This document shows positions 1 through 7,868 of a stretch of 12,113 nt of DNA, piece by piece (the first letter of the stretch is position 1; each line of letters starts with the position of its first letter). The DNA lies in the NCBI RefSeq assembly GCF_002607855.1, contig NZ_AWQQ01000154.1:1-12113 (forward strand). Reading direction: 5' to 3'. Both the position numbers and the translations under genes were made by a program. Source of the stretch: Desulforamulus profundi. GTDB lineage: Bacteria > Bacillota_B > Desulfotomaculia > Desulfotomaculales > Desulfotomaculaceae. The notes beneath the pieces were generated by a model that was given only the letters and a program-made list of their open reading frames with translations, had not been told where the DNA came from and ran no database searches.

Positions 1-37
1 CCTGGATGATTTAACTTACGACCCGATAATAGCCTAG
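1..37 (+). CDS. Possible C-terminal tail of an upstream gene (RND-like?)
   Basis: Reading from base 2 gives LDDLTYDPIIA and then a TAG stop at 35-37. The first 12 bases, CCTGGATGATTT, are identical to 4429-4440, where they encode the LLDDF end of the last membrane helix of the RND pump in this window. RND pumps commonly end with a TLLDD-type motif after the final helix, so this may be the end of a second RND gene just upstream. Only eleven codons are visible, so the identification is an inference from one short match. Confidence 0.35.
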   Translation, partial: LDDLTYDPIIA

Positions 38-121
38 GAATTACATCATTTGTAAAAATGTGGATTAAAGGACTACCTCTTAAGTGGTTGTTCCTTTAGC
101 ATAAAGTAAAATGGGTTAATT

Positions 122-133
122 GGTGTATACACC
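122..133. promoter_or_regulatory. Palindrome, candidate operator of the efflux operon
   Basis: GGTGTATACACC is a perfect 12-bp inverted repeat. With the flanks (TTGG on the left, CCCAA on the right) the symmetry extends further apart from one extra C. It sits about 190 bp before the adaptor start in otherwise AT-rich DNA. Efflux operons are often controlled by dimeric TetR, MarR or GntR-type repressors that bind such sites, but no regulator gene is visible in the window, so function is inferred. Confidence 0.35.
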
Positions 134-229
134 CAAATAATTACAAAATTATACAATTATATCTTCCAATTATTACCTTTTAATTTATGCGAAAGTTTTA
201 TGCAACGCTAGTGTAAATTTTTAAACCAA

Positions 230-256
230 CATGGCCTGACAATAAGCCAGGCCATG
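230..256 (+). terminator. Hairpin, possible terminator of the upstream gene
   Basis: CATGGCCTG (230-238) pairs with CAGGCCATG (248-256) around a 9-base loop, giving a 9-bp GC-rich stem. No clear T-tract follows on the plus strand (GAACAGGTTAAAAA). It could be a terminator of upstream transcription lacking a good U-run, or a leader structure of the adaptor mRNA. It lies nearly 200 bases past the stop at 37. Confidence 0.35.
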
Positions 257-324
257 GAACAGGTTAAAAATATCATTCTGTACGGTATTTTAAAAAGAGA
301 ATAAGTGGTAAAGGGGAAGCGAGA

Positions 325-1416
325 ATGAAGAGGAAATGGAAACTGTGGCTAATTCCGGTGGTAGCGGTATTAGCCTTCGGTGTTATTAAAGGAGACAGTC
401 TGTGGGGTAAAAGTGAAACCAGGCAGGATTTACCCGTGCAGACTGTTGCCACCCGGGCGGTGGCCAAAGTAAAGGTCGAAAATGCCCTGGCCCTTACCGG
501 CAGCATTGAAGCCTATCATCAAGCAGTAATCAGTGCCAAGGTTTCCGGCCGGGTCAGTAAAGTGACGGTGGAAAACGGGGATCAGGTGGCCGCCGGTCAA
601 CCGCTTGTTCTCCTGGAGACCCAGGATTTTGTCAATACACTGGCCATGCATCAGGCTGCCCTGAAAAAGGCGGAAACCGGCCTCACCACCGCCCGGGCGG
701 ATTTTCAAAGATATCAAGAACTACATAAGCAGGGGGCCATTTCTCAAAAGGAATTTGAAGGGGCGGAAGCTGCCCTGAAAATAGCGGAAGCGGATGCCAG
801 TTCAGCTGCGGCTGCCGTAGCTTCAGCCCAGGAAGCCTTGCAAAATGCCACTATCAGTTCACCCATCAGCGGACTGGTGGCAAACCGTAATGTTACCACA
901 GGCCAAATGGTCTCTCCCCAGGGGCAGACCCTGATGACCATTGAGGACATTTCAGTCGTTTACGTAGTTGTCAACATTGAACAGAAGGACCTGGCCAAAG
1001 TTAAGCCCGGTTTAAAAGCAGATGTAACGGTTGATGCCTATGGCGACAAAAAATTCAACGGGGTTGTGGAAGTCATCAACCCGGTGGCCAACAAGGGAGC
1101 CCGGGTTTTTGAGACCAAGATTAAAGTTGACAACCCGCAAAAACTTTTAAAACCCGGTATGTTTGCCAAAGTACAGGTAAAAACCGGGGAGGCGGTGGAC
1201 ACCTTAACCGTTCCCCAGGCCGCCCTGACCACCAAGCAGGGGATGTATTTTGTCTTTGTACCGGAAGGCAATAAAGTGAAGCGTGTTCAGGTAGAGATCG
1301 GACAAATCATTGATCAATCAGTTGAAATCAAGAAAGGTCTCACCGAGGGTCAACAGGTGGTCATTACCAATGTCAACAAATTAAAAGACCAGGATCTGGT
1401 AAAGATCGCCAACTAA
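325..1416 (+). CDS. RND efflux periplasmic adaptor (membrane-fusion protein, AcrA/MexA type)
   Basis: This 363-residue protein is the adaptor that couples an RND pump to the exit path of a tripartite or bipartite drug or solute exporter. Residues 1-23 are a basic stretch followed by one hydrophobic segment, probably a membrane anchor; there is no lipobox cysteine. Residues about 66-100 form the first half of a biotinyl/lipoyl-like barrel (VSGRVSKVTVENGDQVAAGQ). Residues about 105-175 are an Ala/Glu/Lys-rich helical hairpin. The second lipoyl half follows at about 176-206 (TISSPISGLVANRNVTTGQ), then beta-barrel and membrane-proximal domains to the end. The ATG at 325 follows AAGGGGAA at the right spacing. 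The stop is 14 bases before the pump start, so the two are co-transcribed. Length is normal for the family and the frame is unbroken, unlike the pump gene behind it. Substrate cannot be read from sequence, and no outer-membrane channel gene is in view. Confidence 0.92.
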   Translation: MKRKWKLWLIPVVAVLAFGVIKGDSLWGKSETRQDLPVQTVATRAVAKVKVENALALTGSIEAYHQAVISAKVSGRVSKVTVENGDQVAAGQPLVLLETQDFVNTLAMHQAALKKAETGLTTARADFQRYQELHKQGAISQKEFEGAEAALKIAEADASSAAAAVASAQEALQNATISSPISGLVANRNVTTGQMVSPQGQTLMTIEDISVVYVVVNIEQKDLAKVKPGLKADVTVDAYGDKKFNGVVEVINPVANKGARVFETKIKVDNPQKLLKPGMFAKVQVKTGEAVDTLTVPQAALTTKQGMYFVFVPEGNKVKRVQVEIGQIIDQSVEIKKGLTEGQQVVITNVNKLKDQDLVKIAN

Positions 1417-1430
1417 CAGGAGGGTAAAAT

Positions 1431-4400
1431 ATGTTTCTCACCAACCTCAGTTTAAAAAGGCCGGTTTTTGCTACGGTAACGATCCTGGCGCTGTTGGCCG
1501 TGGGTATCATTAGCTATATTGGCCTGAATATTAACGACTATCCCGAAGTTGAATTTCCCTATGTGGTAGTTACCGTCGTGCAGCCCGGGGCCTCACCGGA
1601 ACAGGTAGAAACAAAAATTATTACCAAATTGGAGGAGGCCATCGGGCAGATTTCCGGGGTAAAGCATATTTATTCCACCGCCCGGGAAGGAGTTGCCACT
1701 GTCTTTGCCGAGTTTTCCCTGGAGACATCTCCTGAAGTGGCTGCCCAGGACGTGCGGGATAAGATCGGTACCATTCGGGGGGATTTACCCCGGGATATTG
1801 AGGAACCGGTCATTGCCAGGTTTGACCCTTCGGCTATGCCCATTGCCTCTCTGGCGGTAACCGGGAACATCTCCATGCGTGAGATGACCACGATGGTGGA
1901 GGATTTAATTAAAAGAAGGATTGAAACCGTCAATGGCGTGGGGTCCATCGATATTTACGGCGATGTAAAACGGGAGATCCACATCAAACTGGACAAAGAC
2001 AAGTTGGCAGCCTACGGGCTGACCACTGGCGAGGTCATCAACAGTCTGAAGAGTGAGAACATGGAAGTTCCCGGCGGTAAGGTCGGCAGCGGCGACCGGG
2101 AGATGACTCTCCGAACGGTGGGCAACATCGACAGGGTCAATGAGTTTGCCAACCTGCCTGTGGCGCAGCGGGAAGGGGTCCAGTTATACGTCAAAGACAT
2201 CGCCACCGTGGTTGACGGTGTGGAGGAACAGGACAGTATCTCCCGTTACCAGGCAAACCGGCTATTGGCATTGATATCATTAAACAATCCGGTGCCAACA
2301 CCGTGGAAGTAGGAAACGAGGTTAAGAGAGTCATCGAAGAGGTTAAGAAGGAACTGCCGCCGGGCGTTCAACTGGAGCTGGTTCGAGACAACTCCGTTTA
2401 TATTAGGGATGCGGTAAACGACGTACGGAATACCCTGATTGAGGGCAGTGTGCTGGCTGTTCTGACCGTTTTCCTTTTCCTCAGAGACTGGCGCAGTACT
2501 TTAATCAGTGCCTTGGCGATTCCCACATCCATTATTGCCACATTCTTTGCCATGAAGATGCTGGGTTTCACCTTAAACTTCATGTCCCTGATGGCCCTTT
2601 CCCTGGCGGTGGGCCTGCTGATTGACGACGCCATCGTGGTAATTGAGAATATTGTGCGTCACCTGCGGATGGGAAAATCCCCCTGGATGCAGCCCGGACG
2701 GTACAACCGAAATCGGCCTGGCGGTTACCGCCACCACCCTGACCGTTGTGGCTGTATTTCTGCCGGTGGGCATGATGACGGGTATTGTGGGTCAATTTTT
2801 TAAACAGTTTGGGATTACCGTAGTCTTCAGTGTACTGGTATCCCTGTTTGTGGCCTTTACCCTGGTACCCATGCTGGCATCCCGCTATCTGAAAGATGAG
2901 GAACATCTGCCCAGGGGTCCCTTTGGTAAATTTATCAAATGGTTTAACCGTGGATTTGACAAGATAACACAGAAATATGCCGATTTTCTCCAGGTGGTCT
3001 TGCGAAATCGCTTGAAAACCATCGGTGTTGCAATATTACTGTTCATTGGCAGTCTCATGTTGATCCCCTTGCTGGCTCCACCTTTGTACCGGGAGGAGAC
3101 ATCGGCGAACTGTACGTGGTGGCAGACCTGGATGCCGGTTTAAGTACGGCAGCTGCCGGCAAGACCACCGAGAAAATGGAAAAGGTTCTGCAAAGCTACC
3201 CGGAAGTAACCAAAGTTTATTCCACCGTGACTGCAGAACAGACCAATATTTTTGTTAAACTGGTCGACAAGCATGAACGGAACAAAACCATTGATGAACT
3301 GGCCATGGATATGAGGCATAAGCTGAATACCATTCCCGGGGTCAAGGTGACCATTAACCAGCAGGCCGGCATGAGCGACGGTGCAGCGGTTCAATTCAGG
3401 TTGCTGGGGGATGACCTGGACCAGCTTCAGGTCTATGCGGAACAGGCCCAAAAAATCATGGAAAGCATCCCCGGTGCAGTGGACGTCTCCAGCAGTTTCA
3501 AGCCCGGTAAACCGGAAGCACAAATTCAAATTAAACAGGATGTGGCTGCGACCTGGGTGTAAGCACCGCCACGGTGGCCGATACCCTGCGCACCTTGTTC
3601 AACGGGGTGGTGGTGAGCCAGTACGAGGACGGCGAAGACCGTTTTGATGTTCGGGTTCGCCTGGACGAAAGCCACCGTACAAACCTGGCCGACCTGAGTA
3701 ACATTTACCTGTCCAGCACGCACGGGCCTGCGATGATTCCTTTAAGCCAGGTGACAGAAACGGTGTTTTCCACCTCTCCCAGTCAGATCAATCGTTTTGA
3801 CAGAACCAAAGAAATCGTGTTATCCTGTAACACGGACGGCAGCATTTCTCTGGGTGAATTCAACAAGGCCTTTCAGGAACGGGTGGCAAAGGAGATGAAG
3901 CTACCCCCGGGCTACCGCTTCTTTGAGGGCGGCGACTCGGAGCGGATGGGCGAGACCTTTACCGCCATGGTGCTGGCCTTGATTACCGCCGTTCTGTTTA
4001 TCTTCTTTATCCTGGCTGCCCAGTTTGAGAGTTACATCGATCCCTTCTCCATTATGCTGTCCCTGCCCATGGCCATTATCGGGGCCATTTTGGGACTGCT
4101 CATCGTTGGCAGTGACCTTAGTATCATGAGTATGATCGGTATTATCATGCTGATGGGGCTGGTAACTAAAAATGCCATCCTGCTGATTGACTTTACCAAG
4201 CAGGAGCGGGCCAAGGGTGTGGAGCGGAACGAAGCCCTACGCAAGGCTGCCTTAACCCGCCTGCGTCCCATTGTGATGACTTCAACGGCCATGATCCTGG
4301 GGATGATGCCCCTGGCCCTGGCCCTGGGTCCCGGCGCCGAAGGCCGGGCGCCCATGGCGCATGCCATCATCGGCGGTCTGATCACATCTACTGTTGACCC

Positions 4401-4543
4401 TGGTGGTGGTGCCGGTTATTTATACCCTCCTGGATGATTTTAGAGCCAAAAGTCATAAGCTGAAACAAAGGTTGGCTTTTGGTTCCAAACGTTCCTCTGC
4501 TGTAAATACCAATTCCAGCCAGGTCACGGGTCCTAATGGCTAG
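1431..4543 (+). pseudogene. RND efflux pump (AcrB/HAE1 family), broken by multiple frameshifts
   Basis: The gene encodes a proton-driven inner-membrane exporter of about 1039 residues if repaired, the normal size for the family. It starts at ATG 1431 after AGGAGGG. Five successive frames carry it: 1431 to about 2252, about 2252 to 2683, about 2697 to 3083, about 3083 to 3550, and about 3551 to 4391, with the tail to TAG 4541-4543 in another frame. Continuity of the family sequence requires restoring one base near 2252, one near 2683, one near 2697, one near 3080, one near 3550, and two near 4391. All are losses, mostly in short G or C runs. The first helix, porter subdomains, LLIDDAIVVIENI (the two helix-4 aspartates of the proton relay) and GLVTKNAILLIDF (the helix-10 lysine) are all preserved, and no in-frame nonsense codon is seen between breaks. 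It is therefore either a very recent pseudogene or a functional gene with assembly errors. The family call is secure; functional status is not. Confidence 0.88.
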
Positions 4544-4561
4544 TGGAAAGGGGCTTTAACA

Positions 4562-4651
4562 ATGAGCAGGGAATTCTTTTACGGTGCTTTGTTAGGGCTT
4601 TTAATCATGGCCACAGGTTGCTACATTTATTGGACCATAAATCAAAAATAA
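4562..4651 (+). CDS. 29-residue single-span membrane peptide in the RND operon
   Basis: ATG at 4562 follows AAGGGG (4548-4553) with 8 bases of spacing, a strong site, and lies only 18 bases after the repaired pump stop. The peptide begins MSREFFYGALLGLL, continues as one hydrophobic helix (about residues 5-24) and ends YWTINQK before TAA 4649-4651. It is too short for ordinary gene callers. Its place directly behind an RND pump recalls AcrZ of Escherichia coli, a 49-residue one-helix protein that binds AcrB. No sequence relationship to AcrZ is claimed; the parallel is position, size and topology. A chance ORF is the alternative, but ribosome binding site, hydrophobic pattern and the terminator that follows argue for a real gene. 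Confidence 0.6.
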   Translation: MSREFFYGALLGLLIMATGCYIYWTINQK

Positions 4652-4699
4652 TATAAGTAGGTTCAAAAAGTGGTAAATGGTAAATCTATCTTTTTTGAC

Positions 4700-4724
4700 A
4701 AATCCATCCTAAGAGGATGGATTT
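4700..4724 (+). terminator. Hairpin terminator of the efflux operon
   Basis: AAATCCATCCT (4700-4710) pairs perfectly with AGGATGGATTT (4714-4724) around a 3-base AAG loop, giving an 11-bp stem. T-rich sequence follows (TTAACTTTTATT). It closes the adaptor, pump and small-peptide operon before the carboxypeptidase gene. Confidence 0.8.
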
Positions 4725-4790
4725 TAACTTTTATTCAGTTTCATAACTTGTTTGAGGAAGGGCACCCTACAAAAGAGAAATTTTTGTGGG

Positions 4791-5999
4791 GTGAAACTTT
4801 TGCGGGGTAAAATGGTGAGTATGCTTTTATTTATCGGTTTTTTAATAACATCAGGGCCCCCGGTTGGTTTTGCGCAGGTTGTTTTTGATCAGAATGACGT
4901 GATTTTTATGGTTGACGAACTTTCACCGGTTGTTGAGGCAGGAAACTTTCAGCAAGGAACAGGACCGGCATTGTCTGCCGCCTCCGCCCTTGTGATGGAC
5001 GCCAATACCGGACAGGTGCTTTTTGCCAGGAATGCCCACCAACCCAGGCCCATCGCCAGCACCACCAAAATCATGACCGCCCTGGTGGCCATTGAGTGCG
5101 GTAAACTCTACAGACTGGCTACCGTCAGTCCCCATGCCGCCGGAGTTGAAGGGAGCAGTGTCTATCTAACGGCTGGAGAAAAATTGACCCTGGAAGAACT
5201 CATTTATGGCGCATTGATGCACTCGGGAAATGATGCCTGCGTGGCCATTGCCGAACACGTGGCCGGCCGGGAAGAAGTCTTTGTCAATTTTATGAATTAT
5301 AAAGCCCACAGGTTGGGGGCCAGGAACACCAATTTCTGCAACACCAACGGCCTCCCCCATGACAGGCACCTGTCATCCGCCTACGACCTGGCCCTGATCA
5401 CCCGCTACGCCTTGAAGAACCCGGTGTTCAGCAGAATTGTCGCCACCAAAACCCATTCCATTGCCGGAGCCAAAGGGAAACGCATTTTAAGCAATACCAA
5501 TAAAATGTTATGGAGCTACCAGGGCGCCGACGGGGTAAAGACAGGCACCACCCATGCGGCGGGCAAGTGCCTGGTGTCCTCCGCCACCCGGGACGGCCGC
5601 AGGCTGATTGCCGTAGTACTGCACAGTGACGATCGCTGGGGAGAGTCCATTCGGTTGTTGAATTACGGCATTGAGGAATATGCCAACCGGGTGGTGGCGG
5701 GAAAAGGAGAGGCTTTTGCTGCCGTAACCATAGAGAATGGCGTAAAAAGGAGCCTGCCCGTTACCGTTGACAGGGATGTGGTGGTGACCGTACCGGTCAA
5801 TCAAGGGGATAAGATCGAGCAGAATGTGCTGCTGGAAAGAGAGGTGGCTGCACCGGTAGTGCCCGGCCAAGAGGTTGGCAAGCTTGAGGTTTTGGTGGAA
5901 GGCGAGAGGGTGGCCGCGGCAAAACTCATTACTATGGAAGGAACCGCCGAATTGCCCTACCACAGGCTGCTCTGGCGACAACTCTACAGCAAATTATAA
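4791..5999 (+). CDS. D-alanyl-D-alanine carboxypeptidase (low-molecular-weight PBP, S11 family)
   Basis: This is a penicillin-binding serine peptidase that removes the terminal D-Ala from peptidoglycan stem pentapeptides outside the membrane. From the GTG at 4791 it has 402 residues. It opens KLLRGKMVSMLLFIGF, a basic then hydrophobic signal peptide, with a likely cleavage near VGFAQ. The three catalytic motifs are present: S-T-T-K (S90, K93), S-G-N (145-147) and K-T-G (250-252). A beta-rich C-terminal domain follows from about 310 (PVVPGQEVGKLEVLVEG), as in PBP5/DacF proteins; the C-terminal amphipathic anchor is short. The start is uncertain: TTG 4752 (no ribosome binding site), GTG 4791, TTG 4800 (GGGGTG six bases before) and ATG 4812 are in frame. 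I chose 4791 because it gives the best signal peptide. It has its own transcription unit, with terminators on both sides. It could serve vegetative or spore cortex wall maturation; the sequence does not decide between dacB- and dacF-type roles. Confidence 0.93.
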   Translation: MKLLRGKMVSMLLFIGFLITSGPPVGFAQVVFDQNDVIFMVDELSPVVEAGNFQQGTGPALSAASALVMDANTGQVLFARNAHQPRPIASTTKIMTALVAIECGKLYRLATVSPHAAGVEGSSVYLTAGEKLTLEELIYGALMHSGNDACVAIAEHVAGREEVFVNFMNYKAHRLGARNTNFCNTNGLPHDRHLSSAYDLALITRYALKNPVFSRIVATKTHSIAGAKGKRILSNTNKMLWSYQGADGVKTGTTHAAGKCLVSSATRDGRRLIAVVLHSDDRWGESIRLLNYGIEEYANRVVAGKGEAFAAVTIENGVKRSLPVTVDRDVVVTVPVNQGDKIEQNVLLEREVAAPVVPGQEVGKLEVLVEGERVAAAKLITMEGTAELPYHRLLWRQLYSKL

Positions 6000-6034
6000 A
6001 AGACATGGCCTGCTCGGTGCGGGCCATGTCTTTT
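5998..6034. terminator. Bidirectional terminator between convergent genes
   Basis: AAAAGACATGGCC (5998-6010) pairs with GGCCATGTCTTTT (6022-6034) around an 11-base loop. The A-run on one side and T-run on the other let it work in both directions. It starts at the carboxypeptidase stop codon and ends 5 bases before the stop of the minus-strand gene. Confidence 0.88.
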
Positions 6035-6038
6035 ACAG

Positions 6039-6485
6039 CTAAAAATATTTCCCTAAAAACTGGTGCTGTGCGCAGTTACCACAGGTGCAGGAGAGGGTTA
6101 CGTTGACAATGTCATTGACATACTTAAAACCCGATTGTTCCATCTTGACCTTGACTTGTATATCCTGGCTGCCGCATTGATTACAGGTAAACTTTATCCC
6201 CTTGGGTAGCGTGGTAAAATCCTCCACATGGGCTTTGGCTGCCAATTTATAATCCAGTTCGAAATAATGATAAGATAAATTTCTGCATTCTTTGGAAGAA
6301 CAATAAATCGACAGGCAGATACTATTAATTTCTTTATTATTCAAATATTCGACATCCGGCTGTATTTCCGCCCCGGTGCACCCGCAAAGGGTACATAACT
6401 GTTCAAAGTCCCCGGGCAGGCTGAACTCCTCAATTTTTTTCGATGTAAATTTCAAGTTTCTTGTATTATTCAAGAGATTAACCAC
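6039..6485 (-). CDS. Cysteine-rich hypothetical protein, probable zinc-ribbon
   Basis: I do not recognise the family. From the GTG at 6485 the product has 148 residues and eleven cysteines at 31, 34, 36, 57, 62, 67, 101, 104, 133, 135 and 138. They form two sets: CTLCGC with CSSKEC, and CNQCG with CTCGNC. Each resembles the two knuckles of a zinc ribbon, so two structural zinc sites are likely, with a charged stretch between them. No signal peptide or membrane segment is seen, so it is probably cytoplasmic. The GTG start has little ribosome binding site before it, whereas AGGTGG overlapping that GTG lies 8 bases before the TTG at codon 5, so the true start may be 6473 (144 residues). It stands alone, convergent with the carboxypeptidase. 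Nucleic-acid or protein binding is a generic possibility only. Confidence 0.65.
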   Translation of the reverse strand: MVNLLNNTRNLKFTSKKIEEFSLPGDFEQLCTLCGCTGAEIQPDVEYLNNKEINSICLSIYCSSKECRNLSYHYFELDYKLAAKAHVEDFTTLPKGIKFTCNQCGSQDIQVKVKMEQSGFKYVNDIVNVTLSCTCGNCAQHQFLGKYF

Positions 6486-6729
6486 CTTGTCGACAATCGT
6501 TATTATTATATATTTTATTTTACAAAAATTGCATTTTTCCTCTAGGTCAAATGTCTTATTTACAACTTATTTCGTCATAAATATGTGCGAAATAATATTT
6601 TCGGTGATAAAATCGTAATAAACCGTTTACAGGGAGACATTTCATCAGGCGGTCCGAGGTGGCGATATAAAGGTGCGGCAGATCAGAATTTGCCGAGGCA
6701 TTGTTTCCCATCGTTGTTTTCGTTCACCC

Positions 6730-6760
6730 GGTGGTCATGACACCACCCATTTTATTTTAG
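6730..6760 (+). terminator. Weak hairpin with T-rich tail
   Basis: GGTGGT (6730-6735) pairs with ACCACC (6742-6747) around CATGAC, followed by CATTTTATTTTAG. It looks like a small intrinsic terminator on the plus strand, although no plus-strand gene precedes it. It could end a short untranslated RNA from the GC-richer island upstream. A 6-bp stem is at the limit of what can be trusted. Confidence 0.35.
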
Positions 6761-7077
6761 TAATTATTCTTTCTTTACTGAGGATTCCCATTAGAAACAT
6801 ATTGTTGGCCGGGGTATTTTTACAGCAACTGCATAACTCATGACTGAAATTAAAAACCCAGAAGATTCGTCCAGCAGTATTTTTATGCAGTTTAAAAAGC
6901 AGTGTACTCAATTAAATGGTTAAGTTTAATTTAGTATAATTATAGCCGTCGGTTTTTACAGCCGGGGGCCTCTTTTTGTCCTTTGGCCGGTATATCAGTT
7001 TGGGAAAATATATTGATTCAGGTAATTTTTTTAGTAAGCGGTTGGACCGGTTAATATGGTTGTTGACCGGTGTTTTA

Positions 7078-7106
7078 TTTACTGAACACTGACATTCTTT
7101 TATACT
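7078..7106 (+). promoter_or_regulatory. Candidate sigma-A promoter of the Usp-symporter operon
   Basis: TTTACT (7078-7083) and TATACT (7101-7106) are separated by 17 bases, four and five matches to the respective consensus hexamers. Transcription would start about 25 bases before the AAAGGGGGG ribosome binding site of the gene at 7138. A TTGACC at 7063-7068 lies just upstream but has no good -10 partner. Confidence 0.45.
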
Positions 7107-7137
7107 CGGTTTATCAAATAATAAAGGGGGGCAATTT

Positions 7138-7866
7138 ATGAAAAGGTTGCTTGTGGCAATAGACGGCTGTGCACCTTCTCTTGGTGCGGCAAAAAAGGCC
7201 ATAGAATTAGCTGAAAGGTATGGAGCTGAAGTAATCATCCTGCATGTGGAAGAAAAAACGCCAATGCTACCATCAGAAAAAACCATCGAATCGTCAATGA
7301 TGAAAGAAAGAGTATCTGATCACCCGCTGGAGCTTATGGCCGAGTATGGTAAGCAGGTAAAGGTCAATTTGCAGTTGGTAAAAACCCAGGGGAAGATAAC
7401 AGGAAAAATACTCAGTGTGGCCAACGAGTATATGGTAGATATGATCGTCATTGGTGATACTGCCCGTAAAGGTCTGGAAAAACTGCACTTTGGTAGTGTA
7501 GCCGAAAGTGTTTTGAAAAATTCCCCGCTGCCGGTTCTGGTGGTAAAACGGGGGGGTGTAGATATTTCTGATATAAAGAGTTTAGCAGAAGATTTAAATG
7601 CCAGGTTGCCGGGTGATGAGGTTGAATCACACATCTTTTACCCGTATCAGGAATCATTCCGAAATAATCGTGTTATCTCCTTTAGCTTTTTTGGTCTTTT
7701 TGCCCTGGTTTACTTTAGTACTGCTATTATTAATTCAACGACATATCAAAGTGTAGCTGCGGTACCGGTGGCAGGTATTCCGCTAGGCGTGCTGGCAGGT
7801 TTTTCGGTTTTTCCCATAGCGCTGGCATTATGTGGAGTGTATCTTAAAACGGGAGGTAAACAATAA
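7138..7866 (+). CDS. Universal stress protein domain fused to DUF485-like membrane domain
   Basis: The 242-residue product has two parts. Residues 1-138 are a UspA fold: KRLLVAIDG at the N-terminus, AAKKAIELAERYGAEVIILHV, and VIGDTARKGLEKLHFGS followed by VLKNSPLPVLVVK. The nucleotide-binding motif G-x2-G-x9-G-S reads G-x2-A-x9-G-S, so ATP binding is plausible but the second glycine is changed. After a linker (139-178), two hydrophobic helices at about 179-197 and 213-236 flank a loop with VAGIPLGVLAG, resembling the small DUF485/YjcH proteins encoded beside ActP-type symporters. The symporter gene starts 2 bases after the stop, and its GGGAGGT ribosome binding site lies inside this gene, so translation is probably coupled. 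ATG 7138 follows AAAGGGGGG at 6 bases. I infer a membrane-anchored Usp that is the symporter's small partner and might sense nucleotide or energy state. The Usp call is firm; the DUF485 call rests on pattern and context. Confidence 0.85.
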   Translation: MKRLLVAIDGCAPSLGAAKKAIELAERYGAEVIILHVEEKTPMLPSEKTIESSMMKERVSDHPLELMAEYGKQVKVNLQLVKTQGKITGKILSVANEYMVDMIVIGDTARKGLEKLHFGSVAESVLKNSPLPVLVVKRGGVDISDIKSLAEDLNARLPGDEVESHIFYPYQESFRNNRVISFSFFGLFALVYFSTAIINSTTYQSVAAVPVAGIPLGVLAGFSVFPIALALCGVYLKTGGKQ

Positions 7867-7868
7867 TA

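Larger units (their letters stand above)
38..324. other. AT-rich intergenic region upstream of the efflux operon
   Basis: No open frame of note lies here. The region is AT-rich and holds a perfect 12-bp palindrome at 122-133 and a 9-bp stem hairpin at 230-256, both listed separately. A weak sigma-A-like pair (TTAAAA 264-269, TATTTT 286-291, 16 bp apart) lies just before the adaptor ribosome binding site, but I would not call it a promoter with confidence. It is the natural place for promoter and operator of the operon that starts at 325. Confidence 0.5.
6486..7137. other. Long intergenic region with a GC-richer island
   Basis: The outer parts are AT-rich. Bases about 6620-6750 are visibly richer in G and C and contain short inverted repeats, including CGGCA/TGCCG around 6676-6695 and the GGTGGT/ACCACC hairpin at 6730-6747. 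A TATAAT at 6935-6940 with a weak TTAAAT 17 bases before it (6912-6917) is a possible distal promoter for the Usp operon. No convincing gene is seen. One 51-codon minus-strand frame (6556-6711) lacks a ribosome binding site. Confidence 0.5.

Noticed and set aside
2643..2803. Programmed frameshift as explanation for the pump breaks
   Set aside because: Six independent sites, losses of different size and no slippery heptamer with downstream structure make recoding implausible.
2303..3562. Overlapping plus-strand frames taken as separate short genes
   Set aside because: Together with their neighbours they give one continuous RND pump sequence when single bases are restored, so they are fragments of one gene.
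6556..6711. 51-codon minus-strand frame inside the intergenic island
   Set aside because: It has no ribosome binding site, spans both the GC-rich island and AT-rich flank, and the product resembles no known protein. It is kept only as a remote possibility.
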